From CAWJHE01 sp964614855 (GTDB lineage: Bacteria; Chloroflexota; Anaerolineae; Anaerolineales; UBA4823): a stretch of DNA of 12,506 nucleotides. The notes below the pieces were generated by a model. That model did not search any database, was not told the DNA's origin, and saw only the letters and a program-made list of their open reading frames with translations. The stretch spans positions 1 through 12,506 of the forward strand of contig CAZTMX010000077.1 in assembly GCA_964614855.1 (NCBI GenBank), in the 5' to 3' direction. Positions 1 to 5,764 of the stretch are shown here, in pieces. Positions within the stretch are counted from its first letter, which is position 1. Every line of letters begins with the position of its first letter. The position numbers and the translations under genes are program-made.

Positions 1-288
1 CCCATCCACATTGATCCTGCGCATGCGCTCTTTTCCCGCCCGGTCCAACCCGAACTCATATTGTCCGGCATTGTGAATTACGATATCAGCGCCCATCATC
101 GACTCATGCATGCTCTCGCGTTCGGTGATATCCCCCCTGGCGAGGCGCATCCCCAATTCCTGCAACGCTTGTGCTTTTGCGCTTTCGGGTTTGCGTACCA
201 GTGCGGTTACATTCCAGCCCCTTTGGAGCAAGCATTTTGCCAACGGTCGCCCGATATATCCGGTGCCCCCGGTAAGAAAGACGTTCAT
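1..288 (-). CDS. NAD-dependent epimerase/dehydratase, N-terminal part (runs off left edge)
   Basis: The minus strand from an ATG at 286-288 reads 96 codons without a stop to the window edge, so only the N-terminus is present. It begins MNVFLTGGTGYIGRPLAK. The TGGTGYIG glycine motif (residues 6-13) after a hydrophobic strand is the dinucleotide-binding signature of extended short-chain dehydrogenases. VRKPESAK follows the second strand, where NADP-preferring members carry basic residues, and GDITERESM and GADIVIHNAG fit the next parts of the Rossmann fold. The start is supported by an AAGGAAGG ribosome site on the minus strand just upstream (about 293-300) and by a promoter-like site near 391-421. 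Family members act on nucleotide sugars, flavonoid-like alcohols or quinone-linked substrates; the missing C-terminus would decide, so no substrate is claimed. Confidence 0.85.
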   Translation of the reverse strand, partial: MNVFLTGGTGYIGRPLAKCLLQRGWNVTALVRKPESAKAQALQELGMRLARGDITERESMHESMMGADIVIHNAGQYEFGLDRAGKERMRRINVDG

Positions 289-390
289 TTTGCCTTCCTT
301 TGGATGTGTATTACGCAGATGCTTTCTCTTACCTCGTCCTGTATGGTGGAAAATTCTCCCGCAGGTTCCCAGGTGAAAAGTATATCTGAT

Positions 391-421
391 CTTATAGTAC
401 CCTATCCAGGAAAGAAGTCAA
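391..421 (-). promoter_or_regulatory. Probable sigma-70 promoter of the epimerase gene
   Basis: On the minus strand TTGACT (416-421) stands 16 bp upstream of TACTAT (394-399), which runs into TATAAG (391-396), a second -10 option at 19 bp. Transcription would start near 385, giving a leader of about 97 bases before the ATG at 288. The match is good but rests on pattern only. Confidence 0.45.
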
Positions 422-827
422 GCGTCATCGCTGGCACAATTTTAGCCTTGTTGGGTGCATGTCACACTGCAGGCATAACTTGGTGCACGAATAATGGATT
501 TCTCAAGGATCGAGGCTGTAACTTGCCACCCAAAACTGTCTGACCGCTGCCCCGATCTTCTTGCATCAATCACTACACAAACAACTGAGGGCAATGCACC
601 AATTAGGTGGTCCGTATGCCAAATAAAAAAACTTGTGTTGGATTCCATTTAGATAATGTTGTCACGGGGATCGTTTGATGCGCGTTTGAGATAGTTTATG
701 AAAGCAGAATATTTTTAGATAGAGTAAAAAGGCTGCCCCCCACAATCTACGAATAAGCGATCGTAGTTTAAATCCTCTACAGCAAAGGAAGGAATCCCAT
801 TGATATTTTTTTCAAAGAAGAGCATAC

Positions 828-865
828 AAGGAGAACGAGACGTGCGTATTACGGTAGCACTTTAA
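828..865 (+). other. Mini-ORF MRITVAL with strong ribosome site (leader peptide or gene remnant)
   Basis: AAGGAG at 828-833 lies 8 bases before GTG at 842, followed by CGT ATT ACG GTA GCA CTT and TAA at 863-865, giving MRITVAL. The ribosome site is one of the better ones in the window. A start of this kind with only seven codons suggests either a leader peptide or the surviving start of a lost gene. Its last codons overlap the left arm of a stem-loop (853-879). No good promoter was found just upstream (TTGATA at 800-805 has only a poor -10). Confidence 0.25.
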
Positions 866-879
866 CTCCCCCTGCTACC
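853..879. terminator. Stem-loop, possible terminator
   Basis: GGTAGCA (853-859) and TGCTACC (873-879) are perfect reverse complements with a 13-base loop. On the plus strand the stem is followed after TGGA by TTTTCTT (884-890), which makes it terminator-like in that direction. On the minus strand it is a second hairpin downstream of tRNA-Pro. Confidence 0.35.
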
Positions 880-895
880 TGGATTTTCTTACCTC

Positions 896-935
896 AGAGC
901 GCACGGATACCCTTTTCAGGCTATCCGTGCGCTCT
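896..935 (-). terminator. Perfect 14-bp stem-loop downstream of tRNA-Pro
   Basis: The arms at 896-909 and 922-935 (AGAGCGCACGGATA and its exact complement) form a 14-bp stem around a 12-base loop. It begins 14 bases past the 3' end of the tRNA, so a role in ending or processing the tRNA transcript is the simplest reading. Neither side has a run of T, so it is not a textbook rho-independent terminator. Eleven bases of the arm also occur in the tRNA. Confidence 0.5.
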
Positions 936-949
936 TCAGTTCACTTCTG

Positions 950-1024
950 TCGGGGCGGGCGGATTTGAACCGCCGACCTCACGGACCCGAACCGTGCGCT
1001 CTAGCCGGGCTGAGCCACGCCCCG
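950..1024 (-). tRNA. tRNA-Pro (anticodon CGG)
   Basis: The minus strand folds as a complete cloverleaf of 75 bases including the discriminator. The acceptor stem is CGGGGCG with CGCCCCG (1018-1024 and 951-957), discriminator A at 950. The D-arm is GCTC and GAGC, the anticodon stem CACGG and CCGTG around the loop TTCGGGT, and the T-arm is GGCGG, TTCAAAT, CCGCC. Loop positions 34-36 read CGG, which decodes the proline codon CCG. The CCA end is not encoded (CAG follows the discriminator), so a CCA-adding enzyme is required. A near-consensus promoter lies just upstream and a 14-bp stem-loop just downstream. Confidence 0.97.
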
Positions 1025-1057
1025 AAGCGAAGGCATTATACTTGATGCCATTCGCTT
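1025..1057. repeat. Imperfect inverted repeat over the tRNA-Pro -10 region
   Basis: AAGCGAAGGCAT (1025-1036) and ATGCCATTCGCTT (1045-1057) are reverse complements except for one bulged A at 1050, with an 8-base centre. The repeat covers the -10 hexamer and spacer of the tRNA promoter. As RNA it could end transcripts arriving from the upstream membrane-protein gene (stop at 1080), although no T-run follows. As DNA it has the shape of an operator. Confidence 0.5.
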
Positions 1058-1063
1058 TGGCAA
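1035..1063 (-). promoter_or_regulatory. Near-consensus sigma-70 promoter of tRNA-Pro
   Basis: On the minus strand TTGCCA (1058-1063) is followed after exactly 17 bp by TATAAT (1035-1040). Transcription would begin at about 1028, only a few bases before the mature tRNA 5' end at 1024. It lies inside the spacer after the small membrane-protein gene, so the tRNA can be transcribed independently. Confidence 0.8.
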
Positions 1064-1079
1064 GTAGAGATTTCTTCTC

Positions 1080-1325
1080 CTATTTCTTGATCAGGCGGTA
1101 AAGGTAAATCACAATTATCGCGCCAATGAAAGCTACCACGATGCTGGTGATATTGATACCCGTCATCAGGTCCACACCCAGGAAAATGCTGCTAAGCCAC
1201 CCCCCTAAGATACCGCCAACCACACCTAAAACCAGGTCGGTCAGCATTCCGGTACGGGCTTTCATTACCTGCGAAGCCAGCAAACCAGCAATTAACCCTA
1301 CTACGATTGTTGAAAAAAGACCCAT
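1080..1325 (-). CDS. GlsB/YeaQ/YmgE-family small membrane protein
   Basis: This encodes 81 residues with three hydrophobic, glycine-rich segments at about 2-20, 28-48 and 56-77, ending in a basic tail (YRLIKK). Length, spacing and the LxGxxGGxLGGWL pattern in the second segment match the transglycosylase-associated protein family (GlsB/YeaQ/YmgE). These are inner-membrane proteins that often respond to stress and have no settled biochemical function; despite the family name there is no catalytic domain. The start ATG (1323-1325) follows AAGGAG on the minus strand. It is the last gene of a likely three-gene minus-strand unit, 49 bp after the broken SRPBCC gene. The neighbouring genes suggest stress or membrane upkeep, but that is inference. 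Confidence 0.88.
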   Translation of the reverse strand: MGLFSTIVVGLIAGLLASQVMKARTGMLTDLVLGVVGGILGGWLSSIFLGVDLMTGINITSIVVAFIGAIIVIYLYRLIKK

Positions 1326-1374
1326 GATATTTTCTCCTTATCTTGTATAGAACTTCCTGATTGGTATCCGGTAG

Positions 1375-1814
1375 TTAGACGCTCTCTACCTGTTTCCTCA
1401 ATGAATGCATGGCTTTTTTCACCCGCAGCGCATCCTTTGGATTGCCGCCGGCGATAAAGCTGGCAAGAATTCCCCCGCCCATCAGTGTATCCAGGGTGTA
1501 TTCGACCTTGCATTCATCATCGCTCAGACCCAAAAACCTCCACTGGGGCGCAGCTTGAAGACATGCAGGTCTTTGTCATCACCCATCTGGGTCAGGACTT
1601 CCAGGCGCTTCATTGGTTCAAATTTTACGATTTGGCCTCTGCCGGTTTTCTCATCATCCACCCATTCAAAGGTCCCACCTTCACCGACAGCGCTGAGGTT
1701 ACCAATGCTGTCGATACCAGGGAACCAGTGTGGCCAGTTGTTCGGGTTCACCAGGTACTCCCACACCTTTTCAATTGGAGCATCGATCTCCATCTCACGC
1801 TCAAATTTTGGCAT
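1375..1814 (-). pseudogene. SRPBCC/START-like protein, interrupted by a -1 frameshift
   Basis: The first frame begins at ATG 1812-1814 after GAGGA and reads MPKFEREMEIDAPIEKVWEYL, then NWPHWFPGIDSI, the opening of the SRPBCC (polyketide cyclase/START-like) fold that encloses hydrophobic ligands. It stops early at 1524 after 96 residues (ending GGFWV). The -1 frame continues the expected fold: RFLGLSDDECKVEYTL, then MGGGILASFIAGG and a long C-terminal helix (DALRVKKAMHSLRKQVESV), ending with TAA at 1375-1377. Restoring one base gives 147 codons, about 146 residues, the normal family length. The lost base is probably in the C-run (minus-strand complement of 1545-1548, giving LRPQWRFLGL) or the T-run (1532-1536). 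This may be a true recent pseudogene, a sequencing error, or less likely programmed slippage. A ligand cannot be assigned. Confidence 0.8.
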
Positions 1815-1839
1815 AATTCAAATCCTCATCTTTCTGTAG

Positions 1840-1866
1840 AACTCAGCCAACTCGCTCAACTGAGTT
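1840..1866. repeat. Short inverted repeat between two minus-strand genes
   Basis: AACTCAG (1840-1846) and CTGAGTT (1860-1866) pair perfectly around a 13-base loop in the gap between the hypothetical gene (stop 1893) and the SRPBCC gene (start 1814). Without a T-run on the minus strand it is a weak terminator at best; it could dampen read-through or mark an RNA processing point. Confidence 0.35.
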
Positions 1867-1892
1867 TCACACATGTATTCTTATATCCACGC

Positions 1893-2381
1893 TTACAAAC
1901 CGAACATGGCGGCCAGTTCTTCCAAGGCGGCCTGTTCCTTCTCATCAATGACTGACTTGCTTCCAATACCCAGAAAACCGCCTGTCTTGGTCTCGGCGAC
2001 CTGGCGCGCCATATCCAGGATCCAGCGTTTGTAATCCTGACCCCCGGCGAGTCTTGCTGCCACGGCGATCCCTTCAGCCACGATCTGTTTAGCTTCTTCT
2101 CGGATGGCTGCCGGGTCTTTGGCTTCATACTTCAAGGTGTTTTCTTTGGCTTCATCAAAGGACATGCCTTTCATCGTCGCCAGCAGATCATCCACCAGCA
2201 AGCCGTAACCGCTGCCTTCAGATTTTTGCGCCAGCTCCTGCATGAATTTGCTGGCAGACATCACTTCCTTGATCATTTCTAAGCCGCCGCCGCTGGCTGA
2301 TGAAACGTAAGTGGATGCTGCAATGGGTGCATTGAACAGCACCTTCCATTCTTCTGCGCTAACCTGGTCTTTCAAACTCAT
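1893..2381 (-). CDS. Hypothetical protein, 162 residues
   Basis: I do not recognise the family. The protein has no signal peptide, membrane segment or cysteine, is rich in Ala, Glu and Lys, and looks mainly helical and cytoplasmic. It opens MSLKDQVSAEEWKVLFNAPIAASTYVSSASGGG, has a middle helix rich in Met and acidic residues, and ends with a glycine loop (GGFLGIGSKSV) before a final acidic helix (DEKEQAALEELAAMFGL). The start is firm: GGAGG lies 7 bases before the ATG at 2379-2381 and a strong promoter (2439-2467) precedes it. It is the first gene of a minus-strand group with an SRPBCC protein and a GlsB-type membrane protein. The high-quality promoter and several inverted repeats upstream suggest regulated, possibly abundant expression. 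Confidence 0.8.
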   Translation of the reverse strand: MSLKDQVSAEEWKVLFNAPIAASTYVSSASGGGLEMIKEVMSASKFMQELAQKSEGSGYGLLVDDLLATMKGMSFDEAKENTLKYEAKDPAAIREEAKQIVAEGIAVAARLAGGQDYKRWILDMARQVAETKTGGFLGIGSKSVIDEKEQAALEELAAMFGL

Positions 2382-2399
2382 GGTTTTCCTCCATTTTCC

Positions 2400-2417
2400 T
2401 TACATGGTTGTATGTAA
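2400..2417. promoter_or_regulatory. Operator-like palindrome in the leader of the minus-strand unit
   Basis: TTACAT (2400-2405) and ATGTAA (2412-2417) are perfect half-sites around 6 bases. Relative to the predicted minus-strand start (about 2432) it lies at roughly +16 to +33, a position where a repressor could block elongation. The regulator is unknown. Confidence 0.35.
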
Positions 2418-2438
2418 CGGGATTTCCCACTAAAAACA

Positions 2439-2467
2439 ACAATATCACCAATCAATCAATTTGTCAA
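2439..2467 (-). promoter_or_regulatory. Strong sigma-70 promoter of the hypothetical-SRPBCC-GlsB unit
   Basis: On the minus strand a full-consensus TTGACA (2462-2467) is followed after 17 bp by TATTGT (2439-2444). Transcription would start near 2432, about 50 bases before the ATG at 2381. Confidence 0.75.
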
Positions 2468-2470
2468 ACT

Positions 2471-2485
2471 TGCACGATTTGTGCA
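2471..2485. promoter_or_regulatory. Operator-like palindrome between divergent promoters
   Basis: TGCAC (2471-2475) and GTGCA (2481-2485) form perfect half-sites around GATTT. The site lies 3 bp upstream of the minus-strand -35 box, an activator-like place, and between the two divergent promoters, so one protein could affect both. Confidence 0.3.
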
Positions 2486-2510
2486 TTTATTGTATAGATC
2501 AGGCTCATCC

Positions 2511-2540
2511 CTGGAATTGTATCCAGTTCGCAAGTATAAT
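2511..2540 (+). promoter_or_regulatory. Probable promoter of inositol-phosphate synthase with overlapping palindrome
   Basis: A perfect TATAAT lies at 2535-2540 on the plus strand. The hexamer 17 bp upstream (TGGAAT, 2512-2517) is a poor -35. That weak -35 sits inside a palindrome, CTGGA (2511-2515) and TCCAG (2522-2526) around 6 bases, suggesting a bound regulator. The start would be near 2547, giving a leader of about 105 bases. Confidence 0.5.
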
Positions 2541-2652
2541 TGTGCGGGTAGAGCAGGAAATTATCCCCGACAGGCCGCCGCATCCTTTCAATGTCAAGAC
2601 TGCTGAAGCCTGCCTTGGTTAGAATACTTAAATTAATTTGAAGGAGTGTTTC

Positions 2653-3735
2653 ATGAGTGAAGGCAAGAAAGTGCGTGTGGCGATCATCGGTGTTGGCAAC
2701 TGCGCTTCATCCCTGGTCCAAGGCGTTCATTTTTACAGAGATGCAAAAGATGAAGATAAAGTCCCGGGTCTGATGCATGTCAACCTGGGTGGTTACCACG
2801 TGCGGGATATCGAATTTACCGCTGCGTTTGATGTGGTGGATACCAAGGTGGGCAAGGACCTGAGCGAAGCGATCTATGCCTACCCAAACAACACCTACAA
2901 ATTTTTCTCTGTCCCGCACCTAAATGTGCCGGTGTCGCGCGGTATGACCCATGACGGCCTGGGAAAATATCTCTCGCAAATATTGAAAAAATCGCCCGGT
3001 CCCACGGCAGACATTGTGGGTATTTTAAAAAGCACGCAAACGGATGTGGTGGTGAATTTTCTGCCGGTCGGTTCTGAGATGGCAACTAAATGGTACGTAG
3101 AGCAGGTTTTGGAAGCCGGCTGCGCATTTGTCAACGGCATCCCGGTTTTTATCGCCAGCCAGGAGTATTGGGGCAACCGTTTTCGTGAACATGGTCTACC
3201 TTTGATCGGCGATGATGTCAAAAGCCAGGTCGGCGCCACCATCTTGCACCGGGTGATCACCAGCCTGTTTGTGGACCGGGGCGTTCGCCTGGATCACACC
3301 TACCAACTCAACTTTGGCGGAAATACCGATTTCCTCAATATGTTGGAACGCGAACGCTTGGAATCCAAAAAAATCTCCAAGACCGGCGCAGTGACCAGCA
3401 TGCTGCCTTACACACTCAGCCCAGATGACGTGCATGTAGGTCCCAGCGATCATGTGCCGTGGTTGACCGACCGCAAGTGGTGCTACATCCGCATGGAAGG
3501 CACCACCTTTGGTGAAGTGCCGCTCAACCTTGAAGCCAAGCTGGAAGTCTGGGATTCGCCCAACTCGGCTGGTGTCATCATCGATGCAGTACGCTGCGCC
3601 AAGCTGGCTTTGGATCGCGGTCTTTCAGGTCCTATGATCGCTCCTTCGTCTTATTTTATGAAAACACCGCCCAAACAATTCAAAGACGAAATCGCCCACG
3701 AAATGACCGAAGCCTTTATCCGTGGAGAATCATAA
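2653..3735 (+). CDS. ino1: myo-Inositol-1-phosphate synthase
   Basis: This enzyme converts glucose-6-phosphate to 1D-myo-inositol-3-phosphate (L-1-phosphate) using bound NAD, the entry step to inositol lipids or inositol-based solutes. The 360-residue length matches the short bacterial/archaeal type. IIGVGNCASSLVQG (11-24) is the NAD-binding turn. GDDVKSQVGATILHR (186-200), NFGGNTDFLNM (220-230) and SKKISKT (238-244) are the conserved core holding the lysines and aspartates of the active site. HVGPSDHVPWL and WDSPNSAGVIIDAVRCAKLA complete the C-terminal part. A TTG at 2638 is in frame but overlaps the ribosome site; AAGGAG at 2641-2646, six bases before ATG 2653, fixes the start. The gene stands alone between its own promoter and a terminator. 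Inositol lipids are a reasonable guess for the product's use, but no lipid gene is nearby. Confidence 0.95.
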   Translation: MSEGKKVRVAIIGVGNCASSLVQGVHFYRDAKDEDKVPGLMHVNLGGYHVRDIEFTAAFDVVDTKVGKDLSEAIYAYPNNTYKFFSVPHLNVPVSRGMTHDGLGKYLSQILKKSPGPTADIVGILKSTQTDVVVNFLPVGSEMATKWYVEQVLEAGCAFVNGIPVFIASQEYWGNRFREHGLPLIGDDVKSQVGATILHRVITSLFVDRGVRLDHTYQLNFGGNTDFLNMLERERLESKKISKTGAVTSMLPYTLSPDDVHVGPSDHVPWLTDRKWCYIRMEGTTFGEVPLNLEAKLEVWDSPNSAGVIIDAVRCAKLALDRGLSGPMIAPSSYFMKTPPKQFKDEIAHEMTEAFIRGES

Positions 3736-3775
3736 GCGGAAACGAGACGGTTCGATTTACCAGTAAAACCTGAAT

Positions 3776-3815
3776 ACCAGCGGGTCAAGATTTCAAGAAA
3801 ATCCCCGCTGGTTTT
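3776..3815 (+). terminator. Rho-independent terminator after inositol-phosphate synthase
   Basis: ACCAGCGGG (3776-3784) pairs with CCCGCTGGT (3804-3812), a 9-bp G+C-rich stem with a 19-base loop, followed by TTTT (3812-3815). It lies 40 bases past the stop codon. Confidence 0.7.
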
Positions 3816-3818
3816 CAA

Positions 3819-3827
3819 TGGTATAAT
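3819..3827 (+). promoter_or_regulatory. Extended -10 promoter of the yebC-ruvC-ruvA-proC operon
   Basis: TGGTATAAT combines a TG motif (3819-3820) with a perfect TATAAT (3822-3827), the extended -10 form that can work without a -35 box. No -35 is seen; that position falls in the right arm of the upstream terminator. The start would be near 3834, with a leader of about 57 bases. Confidence 0.65.
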
Positions 3828-3890
3828 ATTTTGTTTGAAAATGTCTGATCCTTTTCATATCTTTACGTATTCCCTGTAGGAGAGAATTCA

Positions 3891-4646
3891 ATGTCTGGAC
3901 ATTCACATTGGGCAACCATTCGGCGCAAGAAAGGCGCCGCAGATGCCAAACGAGGTCAGGTGTTTACTCGTTTGGCACGCGAAATAGTGATTGCAGCCCG
4001 CGACGGCGGCGGCGATCCGGCATCTAACATCCGTCTGCAATATGCCATTGACCGCGCCCGGGCGCAGAATATGCCAAAGGAAAATATCGAGCGTGCGATC
4101 AAACGAGGCACTGGCGATTCGAAAGACGGTGTTGAGATCGAAGAGATCATGTATGAAGGCTACGCGCCCCACGGCGTGGCTATGATGATCCATGTCGTGA
4201 CCGATAACCGCAACCGTGCGGTAGCTGAAGTTCGCCATATCCTCAACCGCACCGGCGGCACTTTTGCCGAAGCCGGCGCTGTAGGTTGGCAGTTCAAACG
4301 GATTTCATATTTTGCGTTCCCTCTTGGCAAACTCGATCCAGACAAAATATTTGAGTTAGCAGTGGAAGCCGGGGCAGATGATGTGGTATTCGACGAAGAT
4401 ACTGTGGAAATCTTTGGTCCGGTGGAATCCTTCAAATCTCTCTCCGATGCATTACAACATGCGCATATCAAGCCTGAAGAAGCCGAGCTGCGTTACCAAC
4501 CAAACGCTGAAACAGAATTGGATGATGACGATACCATCTCGGTAATGAAGGTGATTGAGTCGCTGGAAGACCTGGACGATGTGCAGAGTGTTTTTTCCAG
4601 CCTGTCCATCTCTGATAGCGCCCTGGCGAAGCTGGAGCAAGATTAA
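3891..4646 (+). CDS. yebC: YebC/TACO1-family protein
   Basis: Members of this family act in translation (relieving stalls at proline-rich stretches in recent work; TACO1 aids mitochondrial COX1 translation) and were long annotated as transcriptional regulators. The length, 251 residues, is normal. The N-terminus MSGHSHWATIRRKKGAADAKRGQVFTRLAREI is the hallmark, with HSHW in place of the usual HSKW. NMPKENIERAIKRG (about 60-73), YEGYAPHGVAMMI, the TDNRNRAVAEVRHIL segment and GGTFAEAGAVGWQF are the other conserved blocks. The C-terminal acidic domain (EDLDDVQSVFSSLSI) is intact. AGGAGA lies about 7 bases before the ATG. It is the first gene of the operon, six bases ahead of ruvC, the same order seen in many bacteria. 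Confidence 0.96.
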   Translation: MSGHSHWATIRRKKGAADAKRGQVFTRLAREIVIAARDGGGDPASNIRLQYAIDRARAQNMPKENIERAIKRGTGDSKDGVEIEEIMYEGYAPHGVAMMIHVVTDNRNRAVAEVRHILNRTGGTFAEAGAVGWQFKRISYFAFPLGKLDPDKIFELAVEAGADDVVFDEDTVEIFGPVESFKSLSDALQHAHIKPEEAELRYQPNAETELDDDDTISVMKVIESLEDLDDVQSVFSSLSISDSALAKLEQD

Positions 4647-4652
4647 GCGCTT

Positions 4653-5162
4653 ATGTTGGTGATCGGGATCGACCCTGGAACAGCAACCACAGGCTACGGC
4701 TTGATCCGCCAGGCGCCAGACGGGAGCTTATCCATGGTTGATTACGGGGTGATTGAAACCTCGCCTGATCTTCCCATGTCGCAGCGACTGTTGTCTTTGC
4801 ACGGACAATTAGAACACATCCTCCTTCTCCACTGTCCGCAAAGCGGTGCAGTGGAGAAGTTGTTTTTTCAGCGCAATGTCACCAACGCCATCAGCGTGGG
4901 GCAGGCACGCGGCGTGGCGCTGCTAGCCCTGGCCCAAGCAGGACTTCCGGCAGGGGAATATACCCCCATGCAGGTTAAACAGGCGGTTGCAGGCTACGGC
5001 GGCGCAGATAAAAATCAAATCCAGCAAATGGTGCGTGCCTTACTCAATTTGCCTGAAATCCCAAAACCGGATGATGCAGCCGATGCCCTGGCGGTGGCGA
5101 TTTGCCATCTGCACAGCGCCCGGTATCAAGAACTTTATGATGCCCAGGATGGAAAAGCATGA
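4653..5162 (+). CDS. ruvC: Crossover junction endodeoxyribonuclease RuvC
   Basis: RuvC resolves Holliday junctions by paired nicking at the end of recombinational repair, acting as a dimer with RuvAB. All four metal-binding acidic residues are visible: D7 in GIDPG, E68 in AVEKLFF, and D141 and D144 in PDDAADALA. FFQRNVTNAISVGQARG (71-87) is the conserved central motif. At 169 residues it is full length. The ATG follows the yebC stop by six bases with no close ribosome site (GGAG is about 16 bases away), so translation is probably coupled to yebC. Its TGA overlaps the ruvA ATG (ATGA, 5159-5162). Confidence 0.97.
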   Translation: MLVIGIDPGTATTGYGLIRQAPDGSLSMVDYGVIETSPDLPMSQRLLSLHGQLEHILLLHCPQSGAVEKLFFQRNVTNAISVGQARGVALLALAQAGLPAGEYTPMQVKQAVAGYGGADKNQIQQMVRALLNLPEIPKPDDAADALAVAICHLHSARYQELYDAQDGKA

Positions 5163-5734
5163 TCGCCAGTCTCAGTGGACGAATCGCAGATATATTGAGT
5201 GACAGCCTGGTGCTCGATGTGGGTGGTGTGGGGCTGCAAGTATTCACGCCTGCGCCAGCGCGCGACCAGGCGCATATGGGTGAGAATAAATTCCTGTTCA
5301 CTCACCTGGTAGTGCGCCAGGATGCCCTGCAATTATTTGGATTTGAAAGCAAAGAAGAACGCGAGTTCTTTAACCTTTTATTGGGCGTCAACGGTGTAGG
5401 ACCGCGCCTGGCATTAGCGATCCTCTCAGTCCTTTCACCCGATGCCATCCGCCGGGCGGTATTTCACGAGCAAGCAGATGTCTTTAGCCGCGTACCGGGT
5501 GTGGGCAAAAAAACTGCACAAAAAATTCTGCTCCAATTGCAGGACCGCATTCCAGCCATGAGCGGTTTTGAACCTATCGCCGCAATTTCTGACCTGGACG
5601 GAGAAGTTTTAGCTGCCCTGACTACCCTGGGTTACAGCGTGGTCGAAGCCCAGGCTGCCTTGCAGTCGATCCCGCGCGATACTCCACAAGAGCTGGAAAC
5701 GCGTTTGCGCAAGGCTCTGCAATATTTTTCGTAG
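5159..5734 (+). CDS. ruvA: Holliday junction branch migration protein RuvA
   Basis: RuvA tetramers hold the four-way junction and load the RuvB motor. The 191 residues show domain I (MIASLSGRIADILSDSLVLDVGGVG, an OB-fold), two helix-hairpin-helix motifs in domain II (LLGVNGVGPRLALAILS at 74-90 and RVPGVGKKTAQKILLQL at 111-127), and the RuvB-contacting domain III (DLDGEVLAALTTLGYSVVEAQAAL, about 145-168). The acidic pin region is present. The start overlaps ruvC by four bases, so the two are translationally coupled. The expected partner gene ruvB does not follow; proC does. RuvB must then be encoded elsewhere, since RuvA alone cannot drive migration. Confidence 0.97.
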   Translation: MIASLSGRIADILSDSLVLDVGGVGLQVFTPAPARDQAHMGENKFLFTHLVVRQDALQLFGFESKEEREFFNLLLGVNGVGPRLALAILSVLSPDAIRRAVFHEQADVFSRVPGVGKKTAQKILLQLQDRIPAMSGFEPIAAISDLDGEVLAALTTLGYSVVEAQAALQSIPRDTPQELETRLRKALQYFS

Positions 5735-5764
5735 GTTGATCCTTTTTATAGGAGGATACCAGCA

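Larger units (their letters stand above)
422..895. other. Intergenic stretch without a convincing gene
   Basis: No reading frame here resembles a known protein. An ATG frame at 494-652 (52 codons, plus strand) lacks a ribosome site and has a disordered composition. A 6-bp hairpin (CTACGA 747-752 with TCGTAG 761-766) is too weak to interpret. The right end holds a 7-codon ORF with a good ribosome site (828-865) and a stem-loop (853-879), listed separately. The DNA between about 600 and 830 is more A+T-rich than the flanking genes, consistent with non-coding or decayed DNA. Confidence 0.5.

Noticed and set aside
61..543. 160-codon plus-strand frame at the left end
   Set aside because: Its first half is antisense to the epimerase, whose minus-strand motifs are clear; the rest has no protein-like features or ribosome site.
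442..648. 68-codon minus-strand ORF
   Set aside because: No ribosome site, composition not protein-like, no homology I can recognise.
494..652. 52-codon plus-strand ORF (MDFSRIEAV...)
   Set aside because: No ribosome site, no recognisable domain, lies in low-coding DNA; could be a remnant but nothing supports it.
950..1024. Integration (att) site at tRNA-Pro
   Set aside because: No integrase, no long duplicate of the tRNA 3' end and no foreign gene cluster nearby; the 11-base match covers the tRNA middle, not its 3' end.
1524..1550. Programmed -1 frameshifting in the SRPBCC gene
   Set aside because: No X XXY YYZ slippery heptamer in the right phase and no clear downstream pseudoknot; a plain indel in a base run is simpler.
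1485..1955. 156-codon plus-strand frame over the SRPBCC region
   Set aside because: Antisense to a recognisable SRPBCC sequence; no own start signals.
2638..2652. Upstream TTG start for inositol-phosphate synthase (MKECF extension)
   Set aside because: The TTG is one base before AAGGAG, which is correctly spaced for the ATG at 2653.
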